Below are positions 1 to 8,225 of a stretch of DNA of 64,000 nucleotides, in pieces. The stretch is from Mycolicibacter nonchromogenicus. Its GTDB lineage: Bacteria; Actinomycetota; Actinomycetes; Mycobacteriales; Mycobacteriaceae. The DNA lies in contig NZ_LQPI01000048.1 of assembly GCF_002101775.1 (NCBI RefSeq), positions 145,804-209,803 of the forward strand. Reading direction: 5' to 3'. Both the position numbers and the translations under genes were made by a program. The notes beneath the pieces were generated by a model. That model searched no databases and was not told where the DNA came from. It saw only the letters and a list, made by a program, of their open reading frames with translations. Every line of letters begins with the position of its first letter. Within the stretch, counting starts at the first letter, position 1.

Positions 1-768
1 GTTCTGCCGAACCACTCCACCATCGGACTGAACCGCACCCGGACGCCCGTCGCGTTCGACCGCGTTCTGGACATGCTGGACAAGGTTTCCAAGTCCCTCG
101 GCGGCGACGGCAAGGGCAACGGCCCGGTGGCCGACGTGATCAATGCCGGCGCCGACATCGCCGACGGCAACGGCGAGCAGATCAAGTCGGCATTGAGTGA
201 GTTGTCGCGCGCACTGCAACTCAGCTCCGACCGCGGTGAGGCGACCGGCGATCAGCTGACGACGATCATCACCAACCTCAGCTCACTGATGGACGCGGCG
301 GCTCGCAACGACGCGAAGTTGCGGCAATTCGGTTCCACCACCAGGCAGTTGAGTCAGATGCTCGCCGATGAGGACTTCGGGACCGGGCGCACCGGCCGTA
401 TGCTCAACGAGGTTGTGACCCAGGCGACGTCGCTGATCCAGGCCAATCGGGACCACCTCAAGCAGAGTGTGATCAACGGTGACATCGCCTTGACGACCAT
501 GGCGGAAAAGCGGCGCGAACTGTCCGAGCTCGTCGATGTGCTGCCGCTGACGCTGGAGAACCTCTACAACGCCGTCGACACCAACAACGGCGCGGTCCGC
601 CTGCACGCACTGGTGGACAAGATTCTCGTCGAGACCCAAAGCACCAAAGAACTGTGCAACATGATGCACCTTCGGCAGTTGGGTTGCAGCACTGGAACGT
701 TGGCCGACTACGGTCCGGACTTCGGCCTCACCTATATCCTCGACGGACTTTCGATGATGGGACAGTAG
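1..768 (+). CDS. Mce family protein, D position, 5' truncated by window edge
   Basis: The reading frame is open from base 1 and ends at TAG 766-768, so about 255 C-terminal residues are visible and the start lies outside the window. The visible part is the helical C-terminal region of an Mce protein, rich in Asn, Gln, Leu and Ser, ending in a Cys-containing tail (LCNMMHLRQLGC). The N-terminal anchor and MCE domain are not visible. It is called the D subunit because an Mce lipoprotein (E) and an F subunit follow at once. Mce proteins form a periplasm-spanning channel that delivers lipids or sterols to the YrbE permease. Which mce operon this is cannot be told from this fragment, but it is not mce1, which lies intact downstream. 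Confidence 0.85.
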   Translation, partial: VLPNHSTIGLNRTRTPVAFDRVLDMLDKVSKSLGGDGKGNGPVADVINAGADIADGNGEQIKSALSELSRALQLSSDRGEATGDQLTTIITNLSSLMDAAARNDAKLRQFGSTTRQLSQMLADEDFGTGRTGRMLNEVVTQATSLIQANRDHLKQSVINGDIALTTMAEKRRELSELVDVLPLTLENLYNAVDTNNGAVRLHALVDKILVETQSTKELCNMMHLRQLGCSTGTLADYGPDFGLTYILDGLSMMGQ

Positions 769-770
769 AC

Positions 771-2018
771 GTGACATCACGATTGAGAAGGGCACCGAGG
801 ACCGCCGTGGCGCTGCTGTGCGGCGCGGTCATCGCCTCGTCGGTGGCCGGTTGCGGCACCAGTGGCCTGGACAGCCTGCCACTGCCGGCGCCGGGGATCG
901 GGCGCGGCGGTTATCTGATCACCGCGGTGTTCGCCAACGCCCTGAACCTGCCCGGGCACGCCAAGGTCAAGCTCGCCGGCGCCGACGTCGGTCAGATGGA
1001 GACGATGGTCGCCCGCAACTACACCGCCGTCACCACCCTGCGCATCATGGACGGTGTCCAGATTCCCGCAGGCAGCACCGCCGAGTTGCGTTCGGCGACG
1101 CCGCTCGGTGACGTGTTCGTGGCGATCAAACCGCCGGTGCCGGTCGATCCGTCGGCACCGCTGCTCACCGACGGCGACACGATCGGCCTGGAGTCCACCG
1201 CCTCGGCGGCCACCGTCGAGTCGGTTTTGAGTTCGGCTGCGCTGCTGGTCAATGGCGGTGCGGTGCAGAACTTCACCAACGTCATCAACGGCGCCGGAAA
1301 GGCGACCGGTGACCAGGGCCAGGCGTTCGGCAAACTGATCAGCCAGTCCAACGACCTGCTGCGAAAGCTCAACGCCCGGTCGGGTGAGATCGAGTCGTCG
1401 CTGCGCGAAACCAGCCAGCTCGCAGAGCGCCTCGACGCCCGCAGCGCGGCGCTCACAGACGTGCTCGACGCGGCGGGCCCGGCCACCGACACGATGGTCG
1501 ACAACACCACCCAGATCGCCGACCTGGTCGAACAACTCGGTGCCACCAGCCGGCAGCTGGCCCGGTTCCCGTCGATCGCCGGAACCGACGACTCAGGGCA
1601 CAGTTTCGTCAAGGACGCCAACATCCTCGCCAGCGCCTGGAACGACATGGCCACCGATCCCGACCTCAGCCTGTACGCACTGAACCGGCTGATGGCACCG
1701 ATGATCAAGATCACGGCGGGCACCGGCGCGGCCATGCACGCCAGCATCGATCGCCTGGTGTGGGGTTCGATGCCCGACGCCGGGTTCAAGGGCGACCCCG
1801 CGTTCCACGGCCCGAAGCGCTATGACTGGGCCAAGTTGGCCGGCTCGATCAAATACGCGCTGTGGCGGCTGCAGGAACGTGTGGTGGGCCGCGGACCGGA
1901 CACCGATATGGGACAGGCGCCGTGGACCGCGATCGGTCCCCCGATGCCGCCTACGCCGGCAGAGCTGGAGATGGAGGCCGCACAGGCCGGTCTGGTCGAA
2001 CAGGGGCCGCGGCCATGA
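771..2018 (+). CDS. Mce family lipoprotein, E position
   Basis: The protein has 415 residues from GTG 771, two bases after the preceding stop. This start gives a clean lipoprotein signal: basic N-terminus, hydrophobic stretch and lipobox SSVAGC with the lipidated Cys near residue 26. An ATG at 654 in the same frame would spoil the signal. An MCE domain follows (about 40-120), then helical segments with Arg/Ser-Ala repeats around 200-280. It is the lipid-anchored subunit of an Mce transporter. Its stop overlaps the next start (ATGA), so the two are translationally coupled. The sequence differs clearly from the Mce1E lipoprotein at 9781-10950, showing that this is a different mce operon. Confidence 0.88.
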   Translation: MTSRLRRAPRTAVALLCGAVIASSVAGCGTSGLDSLPLPAPGIGRGGYLITAVFANALNLPGHAKVKLAGADVGQMETMVARNYTAVTTLRIMDGVQIPAGSTAELRSATPLGDVFVAIKPPVPVDPSAPLLTDGDTIGLESTASAATVESVLSSAALLVNGGAVQNFTNVINGAGKATGDQGQAFGKLISQSNDLLRKLNARSGEIESSLRETSQLAERLDARSAALTDVLDAAGPATDTMVDNTTQIADLVEQLGATSRQLARFPSIAGTDDSGHSFVKDANILASAWNDMATDPDLSLYALNRLMAPMIKITAGTGAAMHASIDRLVWGSMPDAGFKGDPAFHGPKRYDWAKLAGSIKYALWRLQERVVGRGPDTDMGQAPWTAIGPPMPPTPAELEMEAAQAGLVEQGPRP

Positions 2019-3265
2019 TCGACGCCTTGAGCCGTCGGATCGTCGCACTGGTCCGGGCCGGATATCGCCGTAAGAACCTGTTGTCGGGAATCGCGCTCGC
2101 GATGACCCTGGTGGTGGCCACCGGGTATCTCCTGGTGGGCGCACTGCGGGTGAATCCGGCGCGGTCCACCTACCAGATCACCATCGCGCTGCCCGATTCC
2201 GGCGGCCTGCTGGCCAACCAGGACGTGTCGGTGCGCGGTGTGCCGGTGGGCCGCATCGAGTCGCTGCGCGTCACCAGCGGTGGCGTCGACGCGGTCGTCA
2301 ACATCGACTCCAAGGTGAAGATCCCCGCCGACAGCCCGGTGCGCGTCTCCGGCCTCTCGGCTGCCGGTGAGCAATACATCGACTTCGAGCCGCCGTCGAG
2401 TTCCGGGCCTTATCTGACACGGGGCAGCGTGGTCTCCAAGGATCGCGCCACCACGCCTATCCCGATTTCGCAGTTGCTCGCCGACGCGGACGGCATGCTC
2501 GCGCAGACCGACACCCGCAAGATGGAGCTGATCAAGAAGGAGCTCAGCCTTTCCGACGAAGGCCCGCGCAAGCTCACCGACATCGTTGACGGTGGGTCCT
2601 TCCTGTTGTCCACCCTGGATTCGGTGCTGCCGGAGACGGTGAGCCTGCTCAAGTCAAGCCGCGTGGTGCTGACCATGCTCAGCGACGTCAACAACGGTAT
2701 GGCTACGACCGCGACGAACCTGGACAAGGTGTTTCGGGGGATCACTCCGATGATCGGCGGGTACAACCGGCTGCTCGATCAGACACCCGGAATGTTGGCG
2801 GGCGTCGACAGCGTCTTCGACGACAACTCCGACGTCATGGTGGGCCTGCTGGGCAACCTGGCCACCGTGTCTCAGCTGCTCTACGTCCGCGTACCGGCGC
2901 TCAATGCGCTGTTCCCCAACTACCGCGGTTCGACGTTGGAGGCGCTCAGCTCGGTGATCCGCGAGGACGGCATGTGGTCCACCGTGGATGCCTACCCCCG
3001 CTACACCTGCGACTATGGCACCCCACGGCGCCCCCCGTCAGCCGCGGACTTCCCTGAACCGTTCCTGTACGGGTACTGCCGCGACACCGATCAGTCGGTG
3101 CTGGTGCGCGGTGCCCACAATGCGCCACGGCCACCGGGAGACGACACCGCAGGACCACCCCCGGGCGCCGACCTCGCCGCGACCACCGATCCCACCCCCA
3201 AGGGCCGGTACACGATTCCGACCGAGTACGGCGGACCACCGCTGTTGATCGACCCGCCCCGCTGA
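2015..3265 (+). CDS. Mce family protein, F position
   Basis: The protein has 416 residues from ATG 2015, overlapping the lipoprotein stop by four bases. The longer frame from 1862 only shadows that gene. There is a basic N-terminus and one membrane anchor at about 25-45. An MCE domain follows at about 50-130 with the typical VSVRGVPVGRIESL and GEQYIDFEP segments. The rest is helical, with a Pro-rich tail containing CDYGT and YGYCRDTD cysteine motifs. It is the last Mce subunit of the operon, presumably a pore-forming part of the lipid import channel. Confidence 0.88.
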   Translation: MIDALSRRIVALVRAGYRRKNLLSGIALAMTLVVATGYLLVGALRVNPARSTYQITIALPDSGGLLANQDVSVRGVPVGRIESLRVTSGGVDAVVNIDSKVKIPADSPVRVSGLSAAGEQYIDFEPPSSSGPYLTRGSVVSKDRATTPIPISQLLADADGMLAQTDTRKMELIKKELSLSDEGPRKLTDIVDGGSFLLSTLDSVLPETVSLLKSSRVVLTMLSDVNNGMATTATNLDKVFRGITPMIGGYNRLLDQTPGMLAGVDSVFDDNSDVMVGLLGNLATVSQLLYVRVPALNALFPNYRGSTLEALSSVIREDGMWSTVDAYPRYTCDYGTPRRPPSAADFPEPFLYGYCRDTDQSVLVRGAHNAPRPPGDDTAGPPPGADLAATTDPTPKGRYTIPTEYGGPPLLIDPPR

Positions 3266-3284
3266 TGTTCAAGGAGACACCGCG

Positions 3285-3899
3285 GTGAGTACCGCTGAGG
3301 AACCGACCGCGCCCGACCGCACCGAAGACGCGGAATCCGCTGCGAGCGAGCCGGAGTCGACCGCTGTGGAGCCGGTGGAGGACACTGCGGTCGTTGCGGC
3401 TGCCCCGACGCCGGTTGGGAAGCGTCCGGCGCTCTGGCGGCGTGTGGCCATCGCGGGGACCTATCTGGTGGTCTTCGGGTTGGTCATCGCTTTCAGTTGG
3501 CAACTGTGGCAACAACATCGGCTCTCCTCGGCGGAGGCCGCCGGGCGCCACGCCGCCGAGGACTACGCCCAGGTGTTGACCAGCATCGACTCCAGCAAGG
3601 TCGATGAGGACTTCAACGCGGTCCTCAACGGTGCGACCGGGGGTTTCAAGGACACCTACACCAAGGCCAGTGTGCAGCTGCGGCAGTTGCTGATCGACAA
3701 CAAGGCCACGGCCCACGGCACCGTGGTGGAGTCGGCGGTGCAGTCCGGTTCGCCGGACAAAGTGGTGGTGCTGTTGATGGTGGATCAGACCATCACCAAC
3801 ACCACCCGCCCGGACCCGCGGGTGGACCGCAGCCGGATGAAGATGACGATGGAGAAGGTCGACGGCCGGTGGCTGGCGAGCAAAGTGGAATTGCCTTAG
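3285..3899 (+). CDS. Mce-associated membrane protein
   Basis: The protein has 204 residues starting at GTG 3285 and preceded by AAGGAGA. It has an acidic low-complexity cytoplasmic N-terminus (1-48), one transmembrane segment (about 55-78) and a small extracytoplasmic domain resembling the NTF2-like fold of Mce-associated (Mas) proteins. It lies 19 bases after mceF and is surely in the same operon. Mas proteins such as Rv0175-Rv0178 are thought to stabilise or assist Mce complexes. No catalytic residues are expected or seen. Confidence 0.82.
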   Translation: MSTAEEPTAPDRTEDAESAASEPESTAVEPVEDTAVVAAAPTPVGKRPALWRRVAIAGTYLVVFGLVIAFSWQLWQQHRLSSAEAAGRHAAEDYAQVLTSIDSSKVDEDFNAVLNGATGGFKDTYTKASVQLRQLLIDNKATAHGTVVESAVQSGSPDKVVVLLMVDQTITNTTRPDPRVDRSRMKMTMEKVDGRWLASKVELP

Positions 3900-3909
3900 G
3901 AGGCAAGCT

Positions 3910-4710
3910 ATGTGGGCGACCCGGTTACTGACGGGCGTGCTTGCCGCAACGTTTGCGGTGGCTACGGCGTCCGGGGCGCCGATCGCCGGCGCTTCGGCGC
4001 CGTCGTTCTGCGACCGCCTGGGCGGCAACTGGGACGGCCATTTCTGCAGTACTGACGTGCACTCGGAACGGCTGGCCACCCGCTACATCCGGATGGCGGT
4101 GCCCGGCGACCTCGTCGACCACCCGGTCGCCGGTCCCCCGATCCGCGAATACCTGTCGAAGTTGTTCACCAATTGGCGCACCAAAGGCGTGTCGATGGTC
4201 ATCGACAGCTGGGGCAACGAGAACTACGAGATCTTCCACCACGGCAACGCGCTGACCGTGGTGTTCCACGAGGATTACCACGCCGAGGGGCCCTACATCA
4301 ACAACGCCTACCGCACCTTCACCTTCGACATGGGGCCCGGCGGCCGGCAGCTGCAGTTGGCCGATATCACCAAACCCGGAATCGATCCGCTGGTGTCGAT
4401 CCCGCAGTTGGGCGAGCCCTACATCGTCGAGGCACTGGACCGTGCGTTCTGGGAGCATCGGCCCGGCGACTACCCCTTTGTCCCGGAACGCTTCACCCCC
4501 GACAAGGTCTTCTCCGGCGGATACCGTTCGTGGGCCCTCACCGGCGATGAGCTGATCCTGTACATGCCCGACTACCCGGTCAGCCACGACAGTCCGATCC
4601 AGTACGACCAGATGCAGTGGTTCATGGACGGCGGCAACGTTCAAGCGCACATCCCGCTGTCGGCCCTGGCCTCAATCCTGCGCCCGGAGTACGGCGGGGC
4701 GGCCGGCTAG
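3910..4710 (+). CDS. secreted DUF3298/RsiV-like protein
   Basis: The protein has 266 residues. A signal peptide covers about 1-28 (LLTGVLAATFAVATASG, then an Ala-rich cleavage region). The mature protein has two early cysteines (FCDRLGG, HFCSTD) likely to form a disulfide. It then shows a beta-rich domain with FHEDYHAEGPYINNAYRTF and a C-terminal DELILYMPDYPV stretch, as in the DUF3298 domain found in RsiV and in MPT64-type secreted mycobacterial proteins. It is ten bases after the Mce-associated gene, with AGGAGGC as ribosome site, so it probably belongs to the mce operon. Function is unknown, possibly periplasmic binding. Its stop overlaps the stop of the convergent gene. Confidence 0.72.
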   Translation: MWATRLLTGVLAATFAVATASGAPIAGASAPSFCDRLGGNWDGHFCSTDVHSERLATRYIRMAVPGDLVDHPVAGPPIREYLSKLFTNWRTKGVSMVIDSWGNENYEIFHHGNALTVVFHEDYHAEGPYINNAYRTFTFDMGPGGRQLQLADITKPGIDPLVSIPQLGEPYIVEALDRAFWEHRPGDYPFVPERFTPDKVFSGGYRSWALTGDELILYMPDYPVSHDSPIQYDQMQWFMDGGNVQAHIPLSALASILRPEYGGAAG

Positions 4711-5375
4711 CCGTAGCGGAACAGGGCAAGGGTGGCCAGCACCACTGCCCCGCCCAGGGCGATCACCGGCGCCACCACCACACGGGTCAACGTGGCGCCG
4801 ACGACGGCGCCGAGGATCATCACGAAAACGACGCCGTAACGCAGCTTTTCGCGTTCACCGGTCCCGCCGGCCAGTCGACTGTCCACCCCGATGCCGATGA
4901 TCGTCGAGGTGAGCACCGTGGTGTAGAGCTCCTGGATGCCGAATTGGCGAGCGGTTGAGTTCTGCACGCCGAAGGCGACCGCCAGCCCGGCGATCAACAG
5001 CAGTTTGCTGGTCCCGTCGTAGCTGATCACGCCGATCCCGGCCAGCACGGCCAGCATCAGCAGCAGCCCCGCCTCCAGACCCAGGGCGATCGTGAGCCAG
5101 TGCCGGGGCCGCTGGTCCCCGAATATCCGGAACAGCCGGCCGCCGATGATCGCGCCCAGCAGGAATCCGGCCACCGCCACAATCGCGGCGGTCAGATCGA
5201 ATCCGGAGCCCGGGACGAACAGGAATCCCAGGAAGATCGCATTGCCGGTCATATTGGCCACGAACACCCGGCCGAGCACCAACACGCTGACCGCGTCGAC
5301 CAGTCCCGTGGCGAAGGTCAGCAGCAGTAGGGCGATCACGGTGCGCCGCTGCGACAACGGCGACGCGATCGGCAT
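4707..5375 (-). CDS. DUF1275 (YoaK-type) membrane protein
   Basis: The protein has 222 residues and is strongly hydrophobic, with about six membrane segments. It opens with the family pattern TFATGLVDAVSVLVLGRVFVANMTGN and has GGRLF near residue 80. The DUF1275/YoaK family consists of small membrane proteins of unknown transport role. It sits between the 3' ends of the two mce operons. It is on the same strand as the mce1 operon, 27 bases after its last gene, so read-through is possible, although a functional link is not evident. Its stop overlaps the convergent gene by four bases. Confidence 0.82.
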   Translation of the reverse strand: MPIASPLSQRRTVIALLLLTFATGLVDAVSVLVLGRVFVANMTGNAIFLGFLFVPGSGFDLTAAIVAVAGFLLGAIIGGRLFRIFGDQRPRHWLTIALGLEAGLLLMLAVLAGIGVISYDGTSKLLLIAGLAVAFGVQNSTARQFGIQELYTTVLTSTIIGIGVDSRLAGGTGEREKLRYGVVFVMILGAVVGATLTRVVVAPVIALGGAVVLATLALFRYG

Positions 5376-5402
5376 GCTTACCGCTACCCTGCCCGGCCTG
5401 CG

Positions 5403-6053
5403 CTAGCCCTGCAGGCGCGGGGTCAGGTCCAGCGAAGTGATGGTGGGCATCCTGGTGACCACCCACCGGTTGTGGTCGCGCTTCATGTGCAGCCGGTAGG
5501 TCAGGTACTTGATCTGCGGGATCGACTTGCTCAGTTCACTGGTCGCCGTGGTGTTGGTGTAGACGATCACCGTCGCTTCGGGACCATCGAGGGACTCCAC
5601 TGCCGCACCGACGATCTCGGTGGTGTCGGTGACCTTCGCCTGTTTGTTGCTGTCGGCGATGGCGTCGATGAACTTGCGATACTGGGCTTCCAGGTCGCCA
5701 CTGAGATAGACCGATGCCCGATCCGGCAGCGAGTCCATGTTCTCCGGGGTGTAGTTCCACAGCGTGTGGATCGCCCGGGCCGCGGTCCTGGCGATGTCGA
5801 GCTTGATGGCCACCTCTGCCCGGTCGAGGAGATACGGCTGCGCTGCGGCCGCCGCGAATCCGGCGGCACCCACGAATGCGGCAGCCGACACCGCCACCGC
5901 GAGGCGCACACCGATCTTGCGCCGGGGGCGCTTGGCCGCTGCCTGATCGGTCGCGGAAGCGTCTTCGTCGGCTACGGAGTCGACGTCGTCCGGCCTTTCC
6001 GCGCCCTCGTCGACCACCGCCTCGCCCTCGTCGGCCCCGGAGGACTCGGTCAC
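5403..6053 (-). CDS. Mce1-associated membrane protein (Rv0178-like)
   Basis: The protein has 216 residues from GTG 6053, which overlaps the upstream stop as GTGA, the coupling used by its neighbours. An in-frame ATG at 6116 would add 21 residues and overlap the previous gene by 67 bases, so it is less likely. An acidic N-terminus and a KRPRRK patch precede one membrane segment (about 53-75). A small extracytoplasmic domain follows, ending in a WVVTRMPTI strand. It is the fourth and last Mce-associated gene of the mce1 operon, matching the position of Rv0178. Confidence 0.8.
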   Translation of the reverse strand: MTESSGADEGEAVVDEGAERPDDVDSVADEDASATDQAAAKRPRRKIGVRLAVAVSAAAFVGAAGFAAAAAQPYLLDRAEVAIKLDIARTAARAIHTLWNYTPENMDSLPDRASVYLSGDLEAQYRKFIDAIADSNKQAKVTDTTEIVGAAVESLDGPEATVIVYTNTTATSELSKSIPQIKYLTYRLHMKRDHNRWVVTRMPTITSLDLTPRLQG

Positions 6054-6598
6054 AGCACCTGGTTCAGATTGCTGATCTTCCACTGGTCCCCTTCCTTCTG
6101 CGCTGTCGCCAGCCAACGACTCGCCACCTTGATGTCGTGCTTGCCGTCCGGCGACTTGCTGCTGTTCTCTACGGCCACCAGCAGGCTGACGCTGCCGTCG
6201 TCATTCCACCGCTCGATTCCGGCGGCCCTGACCAGGCCGGTGGTCGGCTCACTACGCGCCACCGCGATCAGGATCTGATTGGCCTTCTCCTGGTACTGCT
6301 GAGCGAAGTCACCGGTGGCGTGGTCCATGACATTGGCCAGGTAGTCGTTGGCGTGGAATGGATCCGGCGAGGTGAACATCGTCATGAACGACTCGACCGC
6401 GTCCCGCGCCTCGACGTTGCGCACCGCCGCACGCCGGTGCTGTTCGTGGGTGATCAGCGTCATCGCGCACACCGCGATGGCGGCGGCGGTCACCACCAGC
6501 GACGTCGCGATCACTATCGGCAGCCGTCGGCGCCGGGGCACCGCCGCCTGGGCGAACAGCGGTTGCGATTCGGTGGACACGCGGCGGCGCGGGCTCAT
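6050..6598 (-). CDS. Mce1-associated membrane protein (Rv0177-like)
   Basis: The protein has 182 residues from ATG 6598, overlapping the upstream stop as ATGA. A short basic N-terminus (PRRRR) precedes one membrane segment at about 27-48. The extracytoplasmic domain of about 130 residues has the alternating helix-strand pattern of Mas proteins and ends WKISNLNQVL. The length agrees with Rv0177, which I recall as 184 residues. It is the third of four Mce-associated genes after mce1F and is presumed to support assembly or stability of the importer. Confidence 0.82.
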   Translation of the reverse strand: MSPRRRVSTESQPLFAQAAVPRRRRLPIVIATSLVVTAAAIAVCAMTLITHEQHRRAAVRNVEARDAVESFMTMFTSPDPFHANDYLANVMDHATGDFAQQYQEKANQILIAVARSEPTTGLVRAAGIERWNDDGSVSLLVAVENSSKSPDGKHDIKVASRWLATAQKEGDQWKISNLNQVL

Positions 6599-7593
6599 TT
6601 CTCCCCCTGGACCGGCAGCGGCTTGCTGACCACATCTAGATCGTCGACGCGCCAGGTTCCCGCTTCCTGCACGAACGCCACCTCGACGGTGGCGCTGATC
6701 AGCCTCTCCTTACCGGGTGTTCCCCGCTGGCCCTGCAGGAACAGCAGCATGGTGGCGCGGTGCGGAGAGGCGTGGAGGACCGCGGCATCGGTCACCCGAT
6801 AGAAGTTCGGAACCGGCTCGGAGTCGCGGATCGCGTCCTGCTGGGGAACGAGCTGCTGGCGATATTTCTCGGTGGCCAACGATTGCGCGCGTTCGAAGTC
6901 TTCCGCCAAGGTCTCCGGGTCGTAGGACAACATGTCCGCCACGATCTTCGGCCCCTGTCGGGTGATCTCAGCCTGGGCCCGATCCGAGTTGTGGTCATTC
7001 TGGTAGACCACGCCGTATGCCGTGGCAGCAGCGATCAGGCTCGCCGCGGCCGCGGCCACGAACACCCGTGCGGTCACGACCCGGATGTTGGCCGGTGGCT
7101 GCCGCTGCGCCGCCGGGCGCACTTCGGTACGGGTCAGCAGGTCGGCGAACGTTCGGCGCCGCCGGTCGCGCAGCGGCCAGATCCAGCCGAGCAGAACCGG
7201 CACGGTGTCGACGAGGTGCGCGGCCTCGCGCAGCAACAGTCGGCCCGCTCCGGGGGCCGCGCCATCGGCACCGCGCACCACCTCGATTCCGGTGAACGCG
7301 CGACCCAGGCTCCATCCCTTGAGCGCCGGCAGGAAAATCCGGTTGACCTCGGTCGCCAGGAACACCAGCCCGGCGATTCCCGACACCAGCCAGCGCCAGA
7401 TGCTGTCGGACGGCAGGCTGAGAGCAAGCATGCCGGTGCTGGCCATCACCGCCGAACCGGGCAGCAGATCGATCGCGATCGCCGTGGCGCGGGTCTGCCA
7501 GCGGGCCGGCTCGGGAGGCGCAGCGTCGGCCACCGGTTCGACCACCGTGTCGCCCGCCGGATCGGCCACCGCGTCGGCCACTGGTTCGGTCAC
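6595..7593 (-). CDS. RDD-domain Mce1-associated membrane protein (Rv0176-like)
   Basis: The protein has 332 residues from GTG 7593, coupled to the upstream stop (GTGA). The longer frame to 7932 only shadows that gene. An acidic Ala/Pro/Val-rich N-terminus leads into an RDD domain (about 35-140) with three membrane helices and the motif PLRDRRRRTFADLLTRTEV. A further membrane segment (about 165-188) is followed by a Mas-type extracytoplasmic domain. An RDD plus Mas fusion at this place matches Rv0176 of the mce1 operon. It probably acts as an accessory membrane subunit of the Mce1 transporter. Confidence 0.85.
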   Translation of the reverse strand: MTEPVADAVADPAGDTVVEPVADAAPPEPARWQTRATAIAIDLLPGSAVMASTGMLALSLPSDSIWRWLVSGIAGLVFLATEVNRIFLPALKGWSLGRAFTGIEVVRGADGAAPGAGRLLLREAAHLVDTVPVLLGWIWPLRDRRRRTFADLLTRTEVRPAAQRQPPANIRVVTARVFVAAAAASLIAAATAYGVVYQNDHNSDRAQAEITRQGPKIVADMLSYDPETLAEDFERAQSLATEKYRQQLVPQQDAIRDSEPVPNFYRVTDAAVLHASPHRATMLLFLQGQRGTPGKERLISATVEVAFVQEAGTWRVDDLDVVSKPLPVQGEK

Positions 7594-8225
7594 CTGGCCA
7601 CCTGGTCGAGCTTCGCGATTCGGTACTCGCCGTCCTCGCGAACCATCTGGGCCCGCAGCCGGTAGCCCACCTCTTTGCCCTGAGTCTCGATGTTGTTGAT
7701 CTTCACCCGGAACGCCACCAGGATGTCGACGGACCCGTCCGGGTTGTTGCGCTCCACCGCGGCGCCCATCTCGGTCACGTCGGCATGGACTTTCGCCGCC
7801 TGATAGGCGTGCACGAACATCTCCGCGTACAGGGCCACCTGGGTGCGGAACTCGCCCGTCGTGCAGTTCAGGATCTTCTGCTGGGCCAGGGCGATGTCCC
7901 GCCCGTCCGGAGCCTGGGTGGCCAGCACGCACTCTTTGGCCGCCGCTATCGCCACGGCATTGTCACGGGCCAACTGCTGGCTCGCCGCGTGGTCGCGCAG
8001 GGCGAGTACGCCCGCGGCCACCAAACCCGCGGCCAACAGCAACAACAGCACACAGATACCCACCTGCCGGCGACGGCCGAGACGCGACGGTGCCGAGTCG
8101 GTCGACTCCTGCGGAGCTTCCTGCTCCGCATCCGTCACCGCGTCTTCGGTGTCCTTAGCCGAGATATCTGTGGTCTGCTGGTCCTCGTCCGTGCTCAGCG
8201 GAACGGTGCCAGCATCCCCTTCCAT
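7590..8225 (-). CDS. Mce1-associated membrane protein (Rv0175-like)
   Basis: The protein has 211 residues from ATG 8225. This start is preceded by AGGAG at seven bases and overlaps the mce1F stop by 31 bases. No ATG, GTG or TTG lies nearer the mce1F stop. A Thr/Asp/Glu-rich cytoplasmic segment precedes a basic RRR patch and one membrane helix (about 55-76). The extracytoplasmic Mas domain follows, with one Cys pair (KECVL, LNCTTG). Length and position match Rv0175, the first Mce-associated gene of mce1 (about 213 residues as I recall). Confidence 0.83.
   Translation of the reverse strand: MEGDAGTVPLSTDEDQQTTDISAKDTEDAVTDAEQEAPQESTDSAPSRLGRRRQVGICVLLLLLAAGLVAAGVLALRDHAASQQLARDNAVAIAAAKECVLATQAPDGRDIALAQQKILNCTTGEFRTQVALYAEMFVHAYQAAKVHADVTEMGAAVERNNPDGSVDILVAFRVKINNIETQGKEVGYRLRAQMVREDGEYRIAKLDQVAR

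Noticed and set aside
8196..8198. CTG overlapping the mce1F stop as a start for the first Mce-associated gene
   Set aside because: CTG starts are rare and ATG 8225 has a well-placed AGGAG.
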